DNA of 64,000 nt from Kondoa malvinella (Eukaryota; Basidiomycota; Agaricostilbomycetes; Agaricostilbales; Kondoaceae), in assembly GCA_039545315.1 (NCBI GenBank), contig BCIM01000002.1, forward strand, positions 957,369-1,021,368, given 5' to 3'. Position numbers and translations under genes: made by a program. Shown in pieces: positions 1-14,100 of the stretch (its first letter is position 1; each line of letters opens with the position of its first letter). Below the pieces are notes generated by a model. The model saw only the letters and a list, made by a program, of their open reading frames with translations, searched no databases and was not told the origin of the DNA.

Positions 1-462
1 AACCAAACTAATTACGAACCCGCTGGAAGAGCTTTGAAGACTCTCTACCAAGGCGTCATAGGAGTTGGGGGCAAGATCGTTCATCCGAAACTCGATCCCA
101 GGGGATTGGACTTGTTGCAGTTGGCAGAGAAGAAAAAGGTGCATGACTTTGTTTCTGCGCTCAAGCCGCATCTGCCAAAGGATGATGCAGTATCGCAATC
201 CGCGGCTGACTGGTTTCTTCTTGTGAGCAACCTTGATACTGCTTATGCTGTGCTCACTGTAGGTAATTTAAAGGCCATCTATCGATTCCCAGCACTGCAC
301 AAAGCCATTACCTACCAGTGTTCACAGAAGACGCTCGCCGGACAAGTTCGGACCGTGTTGACGAATGAGCCGCACGTTGTAGTGAACGTCCAGCAGACAG
401 GCGAACACTGGTACATTCTTCATCAGCTCAGCCAAGATGGTACGAGTTGGGTATACTTCTAG
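1..462 (+). CDS. C-terminal fragment of an unrecognised protein
   Basis: The reading frame is open from base 1 and ends at a TAG at 460-462, so the gene starts outside the window. The visible 153 residues have a soluble, mixed alpha/beta look, with no signal peptide, membrane segment or motif that I recognise. A GTAGGT at about 253 followed by CAG/AAG acceptors could be a short intron, but the frame is also open straight through. The codon use and ordinary amino-acid mix look like a real gene end. I do not assign a function. Confidence 0.5.
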   Translation, partial: NQTNYEPAGRALKTLYQGVIGVGGKIVHPKLDPRGLDLLQLAEKKKVHDFVSALKPHLPKDDAVSQSAADWFLLVSNLDTAYAVLTVGNLKAIYRFPALHKAITYQCSQKTLAGQVRTVLTNEPHVVVNVQQTGEHWYILHQLSQDGTSWVYF

Positions 463-986
463 TCTCCAGTAGATCTCACCTAGACTTGTACCGTTATAAA
501 GTTTCCCACAATGCATATGTTCTCGTTCTGTGGCTGCTGAGATGTGAGCTTTCAGTCGCCGATTCTGCATAAGCTGAAGTGCGCAAGTCACTACTTTGCC
601 TCGTAGGGATTAAAGCCCAAAAGCAAGAAGCTTGTGCTTGGATTGACATAGAGTTGGTGTCTTGGAAGCAGCAGGAGAGTAGAAGGTGTAGTGAGATTCA
701 GCAGACAAAAACTCGTATGCCATTATAGCCTCGGCGGAGAAGAAGAACATGACCTCGAGACAGAGATGTCTGACGCGAGGAAAAAGCATGGGAAGAGCTA
801 TGACATATATGACAGGCCAGCAGACAGATTGGTCCATGGCTCAAACGGAGGCACGACAGAAACGAGTGCAAGAGGTCTTCTCGAGGCAAGTCATATGATG
901 CCCGAATACAGATAGCCAGACCTTTAATTCGGATGCTCTCCAACCTGTTGAAAGAAATTTGAAAATCCTTTTCCTTCAAGGCCGTC
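463..986. other. Intergenic region upstream of UTP10
   Basis: About 520 bases holding the 3' flank of the first gene and the promoter/5' leader of UTP10. Several short ORFs occur on both strands but none looks like a protein. I see no clear TATA box or repeat. Confidence 0.6.
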
Positions 987-3900
987 ATGTCTACGCTAGC
1001 GCAACAGCTGCAGGGCATCCAAGCCAACAATACCCAAGAGTCAGATACCCGGAGACGAGCCTCGTACCTGTTCACGCCTCGGCAAGCAGCAACTTTATCG
1101 AGAGAAGAAATATTTGGACTTGGCCAGAATGGTTTCCAAGCCTTGCTGCAGCTCGAACCTCGCTTGGATCGCTTTGAAGACGTTTTCTTCTCTGATAGAG
1201 CGAAACAAACGGATCGCACTTTGCTGTCCAAAGATGAAAATGAAAAATTGGATGCGTCGGTCGCTGCTTGTCTGCAGCTGCTGGGGCCCAATGTCCTCAT
1301 CAGACCGTGTGGTCAGCTCCTTGAATGGTTGATCAGGCAATTTCGCATCAATGAGTTCAACGTCAAGGAACTGCTCGTCCTCATGCTGCCTTACCACGAA
1401 ACACCTCAATTCGCTCAAATGCTGCAGATCTTGGAGATCAAGCCCAACACCACTTTTGCACCTCTGTTGGCTGTCAAAGCTGCTATCCAGCCTTTACCGA
1501 GACATACACTGGTCGCAAGCTTGACCAAATCGCCTGATCTATTGCGCTTTGTCGTATCGCTGCTCACTTCAGCACTTTCAGACCGAACGATTCATCGTAC
1601 ACTGATATCATTCTGGATGGCTACCCTTCTGTCCTATCTTCAGCTCAGACCAACCATCACTCAGGACGAAATGACCATTTTCCTCCCTGCCCTCTTTGGC
1701 GGTATCCGAGTTCGCTCACAACCAGAGGCTCAACTAGCATGCTACGTCCTTCTCGCATCATTAGCAACCAAAGCTTCTCTCGCACCAGACGCCATCGAGT
1801 CCATCATCACTTTAATCTCAACGCACAGAAACAAGGATGGGAAAAACGACCAAGCAGCAATTACAACCATCATTACAATCTTACAATCACAAGACGAATT
1901 ACCTAGTCTACCTGAGAAAGTCACCCGGAAACTATTAGAACGACCTGACTTTGTGCAAACTGTTCTTGATCTGGCAACAACGCATGAATTAACGCTCTTC
2001 CTGGAACCGCTTTGTGCTTCTTTGGTGTCATTATACGGGGAGGAGGAAGTCAATGTCTGCGTAGAGGCCTTTGCGCAACCTAGCACGCCGAAACAGGTGT
2101 TGAGCTGCTTGACGGGTAAATTGGTTGAGGGTCTTTTGGTCAAGGAAGTGGATGAGCTGGTCGGCGTGTTGAGCAAGATCAGGCAATTCGTTCCGGAGTG
2201 TTTGGAAGCGGCTGCTGCCGGGAGAGAGGGCGAAAAGAAGGTTCAGGATCTATTGGAACAAGTCATCAACGTGCGCGTTTTGCACCTACTTTTAGCGTAC
2301 GCTAATATTTGAAGACCGAATCGTGCACAGTATGGATCCAAAGGCTCTTCCAACCTGGGTCTCAAGGCGGCAGATCAATCCGTCAGACTCGCCTCACTCC
2401 GACAAGCGCTCGATTCCAAGGACGACGCTTCAATGAAAGAAGCTTCTCAAGCTCTTCTCGCAGACGACTCGCCTGAAGTCGCTGCACTACTCTCTACCTG
2501 CGCAAAGACCATTATCGCTTCTCTTACAGTAGACGAAATCATCACCGCGTCAAAAGTTCACCTCAATTCCGATACGACTGCCAGAGCTCTGATGGGCGAG
2601 CATGTCAACTTCCTCTCAAACTCCCTTGCTTCACAGCATCCTGAAGCTGCTTCACAAGTCGTACAGTCGCTCTGGTCCAGATTACTCTTCACCAAATCAG
2701 GCAAGAAGTCAACCCAAGTAGTATGGGACAGCTTGACTGGTTCTGCGCTCCTCACTTCCGGTTTGCTCAAAGTTTGTGGCGAGATAGATCAGACGGATTC
2801 ATCAGCTTTCAACGACTTGCTAGCGAAAAGAATTGCTGCCAACGCAGAGACGGAAGATGTACCTCTTATCCTGGCTGGCCTGGACGCTTCCGCGCCGGCT
2901 ACTTCAAAACTGCTCTCTGCTCTAGTACTGGTCTATCTCTTACCGAGCGGGAAAATTGATGCCAAGTCTATGCAGCAATTGAATGTCGAGTGGAAAAATG
3001 TTGGATTGCAACTGCCAAAGGGGACAAAGCTGTTTGATGACAAGGTAGGAGCTGGTTGTTTGACTTGCCTTGGCGGAACTAATCGTCTTGTACAGACGGT
3101 TTCTTCTGATGTTGTGAGCGGGATCTTCAGCAAGTCGAAATCAGCAAAGAGCTGGAATGCCGTCCAAGCTTGTCTCGCTGTGAGATATGCGTCTAGTCTT
3201 ACAGCTCCTTCTGCTGCCTCTTGGTCTTGGCTTCAAGCAGACAAAGATCTCTCTAATGGCACTCGCTCACATCAGAACACGGTACAAAACCTGTACTTCG
3301 CCGCGCACACGACAACAAATGTGGAGTTGGCTACTCTGATCCTTACTTCCCTCTTTGGCAAGCTGCTCAAGCAGGAGATCCTCCTCTTCCTCGCTAGCAT
3401 ATATACAGCTCAAGACGCAACTTTCGCCGCTGTTGCGCTCAGAGACACTCAGGAAGTGGTTCGCGCTCAGCCAAATCAGCCCTTCGATCTACAGATGATC
3501 ATTCCACTCCTGCACGGACCGATGCAGCATCAGAATAGGCAAATTCGCAGCGCTGCAATGGCAGTTGTTGAGGCCATCGAGCAGGCCAAGACTGCTGATA
3601 CTGCTCCCAAGACTTTCAATCACTTCTATGGCAAGGATACAACTGGTAAGCCGTCCTTCCTTGCAGAAGACACCGAGCTGATGTTTCACCAGCGAATGTG
3701 CTCTATCTTTCCGCCAAAGATTGCAAAGTGTATCTCGAAGGCCTACACACTGCTCGTCAGGAGGTGATCGTCGATCCAGAAGGCCTGTCGAAGATTCACG
3801 TCTCAATTGGTGGGCCAAAGAAGTCTCACGCCAAATTTCGCCGTGCTGTCTTCTCGTTTGCTGTCTCGCATGTAGACTGTAATGGCCGCCTACCTGAAGC

Positions 3901-6900
3901 TCTTGCTACTCTGCGAGCTTTCAAACAACTAGCTGAGAAAGAACGTCTGGCGATTACTCTACCCCTTTGGTCAAAGTTGCTCGCGACGCCTTCAGCTTTG
4001 GACACTTTATCAGACGCAGATGCTCAAGAGTATCTTGATCTTCTATTGCAGGCGTTCCTCAGCTTGGACAAATCTGCCGCTGACACTTCCGCCGACGGTC
4101 TATTGGCGCAATTGGTCAAACCGCTGAAGCGTTCAGACTCGAAATGTACGTGCATACTTCCCGACCAGTATTCAGCTCAGCTTATGTCCCTTCAGCTATG
4201 CTGTTCATCCGCACTGCCATGTTGTCATTCGTCAAGGAGCAACTCTATGCTGCTCTGTCAACGGAATACCGAATTAAGCTCACTACGCAACTGCTCGAGA
4301 GTGCATCAGCGGATGTGAGCCTGTTACTGCTGCACGATGTTCCTGCTGATTCCCTGACTAGACCGGAGCGGATACTTTGCTCCGAACTTGCATTGGCTGT
4401 GTCGCAACCGATGCGAACGCTCTTACGGCCATTATGACCAGCTTGCGCTTGAATTTGCTCGCCGGTCAAAGTGACGTTCGTGAAGCGAAACGCAGCAAGG
4501 CCGGCAACTCGACGTAGGTCTGATGACAACAGTTTGAGTAGACCTCTGATGTGTATGATTGCAGTGTCAACGCGTTAGAGTTGGCAATGCGCAGTTCTAT
4601 CGTACTGCTTGAAGCTACCGACTTTCCATCGGTTCAAGCTACCGTCCAGTTGCTCTCTACATGCTTCGAAATCGCTTCTGCCTTTGTTCACGCACAAGCA
4701 TCGCAAAGCACAGAGATTGAATATGCGGCTCAATTACTTCTGTCCGGTATGATGCACTTGGCCACACATATGCAGGCAAGTTCATTTTCAGTCAGAGAGA
4801 GAAGCATTCTGATTCGATGCTGCAGGCGATACCAAGCTCCGCAAAGCTGGATCTGAAGCCCATTCTCGACATCATAAGAAGTGAGCAGATGACGAGAATC
4901 TCAGACCTTTCTAACGGTCTTCTGTCAGTATCTATCAATCCCCAAACTGCGCAGCGTGCGCTTCTGCTGATAGCTCAATTGGCACAGCACATGCCTGAAC
5001 AAGTCCTCCAACATATCGTACCCATATTCACCTTTATGGGCGCGAATGTAGTTCACAAAGATGACGCCTACAGTAACCGGGTTGTCACAAGCGTATGTCT
5101 GGCCCGCCGTCCATCGATTCATGGGCTGACCATGTTAATCAGGTCATGGAGAATGTACTTCCCGCCCTGCTCAAGCCTAGCAAAGAGGCTGTCCAGTCTC
5201 GCGCCGAGCTGGTATCTAGTGAGCGCGGTCGTCTGTGTATCTCGAGCCCTACTGAAACTGAAGTAGGCCTTTCCGATCTCCTTCGTACTTTCACCGACGC
5301 TGCGACTCATGTCCCCCGTCATCGTCAGACAAGGTTTGTTCGCTGCCGAACGGCCATCTATCTAGCTGACCTGTTTCTTCCAAAGTCTTTTCACACAATT
5401 CGTAACTGTTCTTGGGCCCAAAGACTTCCTCGCCCCAACCATAACACTATTACTTGACCAGCGAGGCCAGAAACTACCCAAAGGCGAGGCTTTACGCGAC
5501 AAGGAAACGTTTGGCCTGGCCATGCGACTGTTGGACGCCTTCTCTCCAGCAACCAAGCTCACAGTGCGTCTGAATGCCTTTTAATTTGTTGATCGGCTGA
5601 TTGGACTGCAGGCACTTGGTCAAATTGTTGAAGATATATACAAGCTCGCAAAGGAGCTTCACGCAAGTGTGACAGATACAGATGCTTCGCTCGCCAGGTG
5701 AATTTCCATTTGCTGTGTTGTCCAGCAAACAGTCTCATCCTGTTCTAGCTCTCGATCTGGTTCAGAGGACATTCAAAAAAGGACACCGCGGCAACTGGTC
5801 TATTCGGCATCCTTTGTCGCTGTCGCTCTGGGCGAGAAAGCTTTGCAAAGCAAAATCGATTCAACAAGGTCTTCTGGCAATCAAGCGCTGGACGTCAGCT
5901 TGCAAGCCATCGCTAAGAAAGGTCTTCTTGCTCTCATCGAAGTCTCGGACCTGCCAGAGCATGCCGGCTCTGTTGAGCCAGCTTGCGATTTGCTTGTGCA
6001 GAACGTCATTAGATTGTTGTCCCTGCCGGTCTTTGGCGAAGTCATTGTCTGGCTGGTATCTTCAGCCAAACAACCGGTACTGCCACATGCCTCTCTAAAC
6101 TTATCAAGCTCATGCCTTTTGCAGGTCTTCCTCCGTGGCTTGTCACTATTGGCAGACAAAGTCTCAAAGGTCACGCAAGATCGGAGAAGTCTGCTCCTCA
6201 TGGCCATCAACAATGCTTTCCGTCGAATATCCGATGAAATCAAGAAAGTTCAAGTTGCGGATGTCGATTTCTGTCGTCAAATACTGGAATACTTTTCCTC
6301 TATCGGCAAAAAGTCCTCACAATCAGAGCAAGGCGCTCTGTCTCAAGCCTACACGGCTCTTTTGGAATCCGCTCCTATCATGCTGCGCAGTCAAACATCG
6401 CTCGGTCAAACAGCACTGACGACGCTGGCGAACTTGACGTGCGTTCGGTGCATCATCCTGTAGATCAATAATTGATGTGATTCGTAGTCCTGCTGTTGGC
6501 ACCAGGCTTATTCCGAACCTTAAAGCTGCCATCAATTTAGGTCGGACATCGGTGCAGAACGGTAAGGTCTCCCTCGTAGACCAAGCACACGTCCTTACAG
6601 CAGCCCAGATATTGGTGCAGAATGCTCTGAAGCTGGCTGGAGCCTCCTCACGGCCTTAATTTCCGCCCTGCCTACTTTCACTGCACCTCACGCTCAAGAT
6701 CTCATGGGCTTACTCTTCAGTAATAGCTCCATCTCCTCTGGCCTTTCGTATGAAAACTTCAAAGAAACCTTGGCTCGAGTGACTCCTGCGAAGACTCTAT
6801 ATCCAGCTATAGGTCAAATCTGGGCTAATCAGGCTGTGTCTTCTTCCCGGGTAGATCATATCATCATCGGTGAATTGTTCCCATTGCTGAGCTTTTGCAC

Positions 6901-8040
6901 AGGATGCTTGCGCCGTGTTGGATCTGCTCAAGACTGCTTTTGCTGCTGCGTCACCTACTGACGTGGCCAGCATTCACAAGTCCGCCTTCAGACTTCTGCT
7001 AGAGGCGTTCGACGGTGCACAGAAATTAGGAGCCGATGCGACGGACCTTGTAAGTCCAAGATCTCTCTTGTATGTGCTTATTGACCAAAAAGCAGATGCT
7101 CGAGAAAGCCCGATCAGCTTACATCGAACTGGTGCTGAAACTTAACGAGGCAACTTTCAAGCCTGCTTTCCTTCGAACAGCCGACTGGGCCTTTGTTGCT
7201 CCTGAAGACGATCAGAGTGAGCTGACCGTTTATTTTGTCATTGGCTTTGCTTATGTCCGTGGATCAGCGGGTCTCCGACTTTGGCGCTCAAAGACTTTCT
7301 TTGGCTTAATGATCCAGCTTGTCGAACAACTAAAGGTCTGCTTGACTTATGCGATGCGCCTGATGTAAGCTGAGTACTGGTTCAGGACCTTATTCTCCCG
7401 TATCTTTCTTCGGTCGTCGATCACATCACTTCGGCGTTAGAAGATCTGGCCGCGGGCAAGATCAAGGACCTGGCTTACTGGGAGACATTGCTTCAAGCTG
7501 TAGATGTACTGTTGACGACAGAGTCGCAAGGTACGTTCAGTGCCTTTGGCATTACCACAGCAAAGCTCACAAGCTACTGCTAGACTTCTGGACACTCAAT
7601 CGCCTACGCAAGCTTATCATTCCTCTGGTCGATCAATTAGACCAGACTGCACGCTTCCAGAGCGACCGCTTTGCCAGCGAGTATCGACCTGTCATCCGAG
7701 AGCTCGGTCTCAGGTGCTCGGAACACGAAGCTCTTCTGCAACAGCTCAACAAGAACCTTCTCAACAAAACTAGAACAGACAGCATTGATGCAAAGGCAGA
7801 AGCGGTCCTCTCGATCGAAGCTCTGTGGTCCGCCGTCAATGAACCGCTCTTGCCATTCGTCGCCGAGACGGTGCCGTTCGTTATCGAATGCCTGGAAGAG
7901 CCAGAGATCGAGAGCGCAACCCGGCAGCTAGTAGCTACTATGGAGAGTACGTCCTTATGCCTATCGCGGCGACTTTGTGCTAATGTCCAATCCTCATAGA
8001 CTGCTTAGGCGAGGAAAGTCTTGAGAGCTACTTGTCCTGA
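987..8040 (+). CDS. UTP10: U3 snoRNP component Utp10 (HEATR1 family), multi-exon
   Basis: Utp10 is a huge HEAT-repeat protein of the t-UTP subcomplex of the small-subunit processome; it acts in the nucleolus in rDNA transcription and early 18S rRNA processing. The N-terminus (MSTLAQQLQGIQ, then EWLIRQFRIN and the tract around LMLPYHETPQFAQ) matches the conserved Utp10 N-terminal domain. The rest is alpha-helical HEAT-like sequence up to a conserved-looking end (CLGEESLESYLS). Introns that restore frame: 2271-2330, 3646-3692, 4146-4195 and 4315-4361. About a dozen more short ones follow between 4500 and 8000, where the frame changes every few hundred bases, the last ending just before the final 36 bases. 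Estimated product is about 2,000 residues, in line with yeast (about 1,770) and human (about 2,140). The start ATG is the first in frame with the conserved N-terminus. Confidence 0.88.
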
Positions 8041-8235
8041 ATTGTGTGAGTCCCTATGTCCACGTGTACCGTCAACGGACACTCATGTCTTAATAGCAAT
8101 GTAGCGTTATGCAAAATTTCATTGATTGTGCCGTTGCTGACCAGCAGAATGCCTTTCGATCCGCGCTATGATGCTGCCTCTTTGACCCAGCCTGCCGTAT
8201 AGCCTGCACAGCCCTCAGCTGTAAGAACAAGTTCA

Positions 8236-8276
8236 GGGGCCTAATTGTTTCTTTCATGACGTGTGTGCTGGCTAAT
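8236..8276 (-). repeat. Short copy of the LINE-type element end
   Basis: Starts with GGGGCCTAATTGTTTCTT, identical over 18 bases to 42107-42124, and matches on for about 22 more bases with five mismatches. Similarity stops abruptly at the GGGG on the left side in both places, as expected for an element terminus. Strand is given in the sense of the reverse transcriptase at 42347-44023; this would be a strongly 5'-truncated copy. Confidence 0.6.
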
Positions 8277-8802
8277 AGAATCTATCCCTTACTCCCTTCC
8301 TGCTCCGTACTGCTGCCTTCCTAAGCTCCTGGTTGCTGCTGTAAAATAACGTCCCAAGCTTCGAGCGTTGTTCAGCCTGAACAAGACGCGTGGAGAAGTT
8401 TTTTCAACCGCCCACTTTTTCCGACGCGTGCCCAGAGTCAAAGCTTCAACGGCTTTATTTCCTTCTTGGGGAAATCGACTCCCGCATACTAAAAAACTCA
8501 AATTGCAGAGATTACGCGACGCGGTGTGGCTAGCTCGGGGTTGGTTTGCGAGGCGGGAGGTTTCTGAGAAATCACCATTTGCGTCAAGAATTTCAATTCG
8601 AGCCAGGCTACGTGCCTGAGTGCCTCGGTCTACAGCGTACAATTACAGCTGTTTGCGGAAGGCTTGAGAAGAGACCCTTAATATCAAGACTTCGACTGCC
8701 TTTGTTCCTTCTTTCAAGGCAAAAGATTCCTCTCAAGACCGGCGTTTCCGCATCGACACTCATTACAATTTCCACCGACCCTGAACCTGTGCTGTGAACT
8801 CG

Positions 8803-8808
8803 TATAAA
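8803..8808 (+). promoter_or_regulatory. TATA-like box of the kinase gene
   Basis: TATAAA lies about 250 bases before the kinase ATG and is followed by a CT-rich stretch typical of fungal transcription starts. Sequence-based guess only. Confidence 0.35.
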
Positions 8809-9057
8809 GAGCTGTGCTTGGCCGTCGTTCATCTCTTCAATTCATCAACTTCTCTCAACTTCGGGCAAGTCATCTCAGCAATCAATCCCAGTCCAGTCTA
8901 CACGCGCAAATACATTCAAGTCCCCTCCTAAAGGTTGGTTTGATCGAAACTACTTGCGCCGGGACTTGAATGCTTAGAACTTGCGTAATTAGGCGTTTCA
9001 CCTTGTCGATCAAATTTCTCAATCAACACATTACCCGCTCGTTACACAACTGCAATC

Positions 9058-10917
9058 ATGCTTCCTCAAGTCAACACCGTTGACCACTCGGCACTCCTCG
9101 GACATACCATAGACAAGAACCGCCTGCAATTTGTCTCCATCCTTGGGCTTGGCGCTTATGGCGTTGTCTACCTCGCCAGAGATGTCTCAGCAGCTATTGG
9201 TGCATCCTCAGCAACCGATCCTGCATCCCCCTACACTGGCCGTGGCTATTACGCGGTCAAATGTCTCAACAAGTCCGGTCTCGATTCCCGCCAACGGTCT
9301 TTTCAGCGGAGAGAAATTGCACTGCATACCCTTGCATCTACACACGAGAACGTCGTCAGCCTGCATCGCGTCGTCGAGACCAGCTCCGTCATCTATGTCA
9401 TCTTGGCCTACTGCCCAGACGGTGACCTGTTCGGCATGATCACAGAACAGTCTCGCTACCTCGGGAACGACGAGCTCATCCGCTCCGTCTTTCTGCAAAT
9501 CATCGACGCCGTCGACTACTGCCACAAAATGGGAATATACCATCGGGACTTAAAACCGGAGAACATTCTGTGCTGTGATGAAGGCAAAAGGGTGTTGTTG
9601 GCGGATTTCGGATTGGCTACGGCGGAGAAGATGAGCTGTGATTTTGGCTGTGGTAGTACCTTCTACATGTCTCCAGGTATGTCTCTTTCAAGTATTGCCT
9701 GAGCATATTTTGACTTTGCTTCCTCTTGTTCAGAATGCCAAGGAGGCGTCTTCGAGCGGCTAGGATCCTACTCTACTCTCCACAACGACACTTGGTCTCT
9801 TGGTGTTATTTTGGTCAATCTCACTTGTGGTCGGAATCCATGGAAGCAAGCATGTCCGTCAGACGAAACTTTCAGAGCCTACCTCGACAATCCAGACTTT
9901 CTTCGGTCCATTCTTCCCATCTCACCAGACTGCAACGACCTTCTCAAACGCATCTTCACCCTCAACCCAATGGGTCGAATATCGCTCACCGACCTTCGCC
10001 AAGCTGTTCTTGCTATGCCACGATGGACAATGACTGAAGCTGAACTTCGCAACGCGACCAGAGCGACCAAGGAAGCAGCTCGCGCATTCGCACCAGTAGA
10101 CCCAAACGCGCCTTCTCGGTCACACCCTTCCAGCTGTGACCAGTCTGAATACGGTTCAGAGCAATATCCAGAGTCTGTCTGCAACACAAACGCATCAACA
10201 GCATATTCTTTCGCATCAAACATCTCCTTCCCGAATTGGTCAGGCATCTCGGATCTTCACCGGGCAGCACAAGCACAACGAGCACAGGCATCTCGTCCAG
10301 TTCCATCAATACCGGCCGAAGACCCAATCTTTGACCACAAGCCAAGGTCTGCATCGCCAGCGACGCCGAAGCGACCACAGCCGCCTACCTTTATCCCTCA
10401 TGTTGAAAACTTGAACATCAGCTCGCCCCATCATTCTGCCTTCTCTACCGGCTACGATCAGATGGATGTGGATTCAGACTTTTCCGGAGTGCGCACACCA
10501 GTCGTACAAGCTCCTTCGACGCCGAGAGCGCAGACTGGGCGGCTAGCATTGGCGAATCGACGAAAGAAATCCTTCACGCCATCATCTGGATCCAGCTCTT
10601 CTTCTGGTTCAAGCTGGGGCTCTCTACCTCCAACACCGGATACACCGACATTTCTGCGAGGCATCCAACATCAATACGCACCTGCAGTAGCGGAGATCAA
10701 CCAGGCAGTCTCCAAGATGGACACCACCGCCAGCACGACAAGCTCCAAAGGAAGTTGCTTCGAATACTACGACCGATATGCAAAGTGGGCCTCTGCGACA
10801 GGCGACGATGAAGACTCCCCAGACGCGATCTTCATCTCTGCAGATCCTCGTCGTCATCTTGACTCTGCCTTCGAACACATATCTCGACCTTCGACGGGCA
10901 CAGTGCGGTGCGCATAG
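9058..10917 (+). CDS. Serine/threonine protein kinase, Ran1/Pat1-Sks1-Vhs1 type
   Basis: Protein kinase of about 600 residues, encoded by exons 9058-9676 and 9734-10917. The GTATGT...TTCAG intron splits a Glu codon and rebuilds the SPECQGG activation-segment motif. All kinase landmarks are present: glycine loop GLGAYGVV, VAIK-type lysine in YAVKCL, catalytic HRDLKPEN, ADFGLA and the APE-equivalent SPE. The domain covers roughly residues 20-305, and the sequence style (AYCPDGDLFGMI, PWKQA, PMGRISL) fits the fungal Ran1/Sks1/Vhs1 group, which links nutrient state to growth or meiosis. The remaining 290 residues are low-complexity Ser/Pro/Thr-rich and probably regulatory. The start is the first ATG after the CT-rich leader. 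Which subgroup member it represents is not settled. Confidence 0.85.
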
Positions 10918-11112
10918 CGGTCAGTCTGGCTGTGGGACATGAACATAATAGAGGGTGTGAAAGGGACATATAGAGGACATTGTAAAGGTCAATATTGTAT
11001 AACCTTGTACTTGTAACAACTTGTCAAACTGTAGAACACAATAGTAATATGCAATGCCATAGCTTGCAGTGATTGAAATGCAAAGCAATCGAATCTTGAT
11101 TCCTTTTGACTG

Positions 11113-14100
11113 TCAGGATAGCATTGCAACTTTACTATAGCTGGCTGGAGCTAATCTCTGCTTGATCCACTTGATGACCACCAACGGGAAAGCGCTGACA
11201 GCTGTCGAACAACGTTGGTTGAGCAAGCGAGTCTAGGATCATCGTATCTCCTGACCTAAAATAATGCTAACCTTCCAAAGGAAAGCCACCGACAAGACAA
11301 AGTTAAGGTCTGGTTGAAGAGCAAAGTCAGCGATGGCACGCAAAGGGAGTACCGGGTGAAGATATACCAAAGTACTGAGGCAGGAACACCATGCTGACTG
11401 CATAGAGCAACAGAGACCCAAGTTCTGCTACAACCATGAGTGGATGCCATGTCGTGACTTCTGTAGCAACCTGTACGCGAATGAAGTCAGAAAGATCTCT
11501 AATGCCACATAGCATCACGTCTGACCATGACTAGCTCATTCAATATTGTCGCAGTAAAGGCGATGGCGACGATATTGATGAATTCGGTCTCGAACAGCAG
11601 CATACTAGCAATCATGATGGCCCCACCTAGATGACACGTCAGCCAAGTCTCTGACGCTAAGATAGACAGTCTATACCTTGGTAGACTGAAATTGCGACCC
11701 AGATGAAGAAGGTTTTGTACGACAATGAACGACCCTGCGCAAGTATTAGGCAGAGAAGTGTCATCACGAAAATTCAGATACCTTTGTCAATTCCTGTCCA
11801 CGAGATTAGCTCAGATCAACCTCTATCCCAAGGCAAGCCCACTCACAGCATATAGCTCGGGATACAAAAGCGATAGGTCTTCGTTCAGATCCGTGTCTAG
11901 GACGAGACTGAAGACCGGGCCCATGGTGTATCTGCAGAAAGCTTCAGACAGCCAGATCGGCTTTGCACTGCCCACTCACATAGTCGCGTAGCCGACAGAG
12001 AGCCAGTCTTGAAATATAGCGACGGGCGAGAAATAGACAATGCTGGAAAAGACAGCTTGTATGATAGCTACAAGCAGACCACGATGGATGATAAACTGCG
12101 CTAGCTTGGCCGAACGCTTGTACGAATTGCGTCCATGCCAACAAAGCAACTTGCTGAGGTAGCTGAACTGTAATATGGAGAAGTCGGCAGCCAAAGAGGC
12201 TTGTTTGCCTTCTTTGCCAACGATTCCGAGACCAACATCTGCTGCCTGGATCATGCTGACATCGTTGCCGCCATCGCCGATGCAACATACACGCTTCTTG
12301 GTATATTCGCGGATGAGGCGGGCGACGTCTGCTTTCTGGGTCGGAGAGCATCGGCAGGCAACGACCGTCGGCAGCTTCGTCGCCAATTCGATGAATTCGT
12401 CTTTGAAGTTTGTCAGATAGAGCTGCATTGATGCATCAGTCTTGCAGAGCCATGATACCTTGTGGAATCGCTTACCTGGAGCGATTCGCCGTCGATAACC
12501 AAGCAACAGTCTAGCTTCGACCGTAGAAATTCAAGTTCGTCTCGCGCTATTGAGGTTGACCGCACTGGTAAAGTGTGAGCCAGCACGTACCCTCTTATGA
12601 CCGAGCTTACGTTTGGCTATTTGGTGTATGTACTGGTTTCGCGAGACAAGCTTGCTCGAGATGGCAATACATGTCGCAGTCTCAATCTTGTCACCCGTAA
12701 GCATCCAGATCTTGATACCAGCATTGCGAAGCAGTTCCAGAGTCAGGCGAACGTCATCTTGTAGCTTGTCCTCGACACCAGTGACACCGAGCAATTCCAG
12801 ATTATGTTCGAGATGTTGGGAGACTGCTCTTGATACAGCTTCATTCCGGTCTTCCAGCTGGACGCGGGCGGCACGTAAAGCACTTTCAATGCTTCTCCAT
12901 GACTCGTCACTCAAACGCTTGCGTCCGATCACTAGCGTCCGTAAGCCTTCTCTAGCCATATTGCCGCACTCTTCTTCCAACCAATCGTTCTTTTGCACAA
13001 TTTGAGCCATAATGACGTCTGCTCCTTTTTGATAGAAGGTGACTTCTTGAGTATGCAGATCTCGTACGACCAAGCCCATGCGTTTCGACTCGGAAGTGAA
13101 TGGAAAGATGTCAAGAATTTCGAAAGAGAAGGTTGCGCCCATAGTACTTCGCAACACAATCTTTGACCGATCCCGGTTGATGAGAGTAAGACCGACAGAC
13201 TCTGTCCACCTGACGATAGCGACTTCATCGGGTGAAGAAGCTTGGTAAGTGAGGGCATTGTCTTCGTCAAAGACCGGCGTGACCTGACCATAGATTTCAG
13301 CATGTTCAGGCGAGTAAATTCTTGTGACGAACATTGTGACAGAGAGCTAGAGCTAAAACAACGTCTCTGACACGAGAGGACATGTCGCGTCGGCCTCTGG
13401 TAATTATGGGTGCAGGGGTAGATATAGACTTTCGCTCGCCGTCCGTGGACTCTGCAATGACACTCAACACAATCGCACAGAGAGCCTGTCGTACACACCT
13501 TGATCGGCAGCGCTCGATGCTTCGAAAGCGGAATTGAGCTGAGCTGTTACTTCATCCATTGAATCAGCACCATACGACATAGTGCCAAGATGTAGCTTCT
13601 TCAACTCCATTTCTGCACACAAAGAAGATGAAGTACGCATTCTGGCAGATAATGGCTGAACATACCGTTCTGCGTGAGGGTACCAGTCTTATCACTGAGA
13701 AGATACTCTATGCGTCCAAGCTCTTCTGGTAGCGTGCTAGTCCGGACTATAGTGCCTGGAATCTCATTGTCGTTCATTATCTGATGCGCGTAGACAGTCT
13801 TGCCCATATCCAGGTTGACTCGAAGTCTATATCGCGTCAGCCTAAAGTTCTCGAAAGCAAAAGAGAGCTTACGAGATAGGAATGATGGAAGAGAACAGGA
13901 TGAGAAAGCGGAAGATGTAGATGTACCATTGACCTCTGAAGCCATTGAGTGCTACCAGGACGACAGACAAGACGAAAGTGACGGCGCAGAGGATCTGTCA
14001 TCCATCAATAAAGGCTTCAAGTTTTGAATGCTTTGGACTCACTTTGGCCAGTCGGTTGATCTCGAGATCAAGCAAACCGACTTTCGTTTCAGGGTGACTG

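Larger units (their letters stand above)
8041..9057. other. Intergenic region between UTP10 and the kinase gene
   Basis: About 1 kb without a convincing gene. It holds the UTP10 3' flank, a 41-base copy of the retrotransposon-end repeat (8236-8276) and, in its second half, the kinase promoter and a CT-rich leader. ORFs of 80-117 codons here overlap each other on both strands and look like chance. Confidence 0.6.

Noticed and set aside
8289..8832. Overlapping ORFs of 74-117 codons on both strands between UTP10 and the kinase
   Set aside because: They shadow each other in promoter-like sequence and show no protein-like features.
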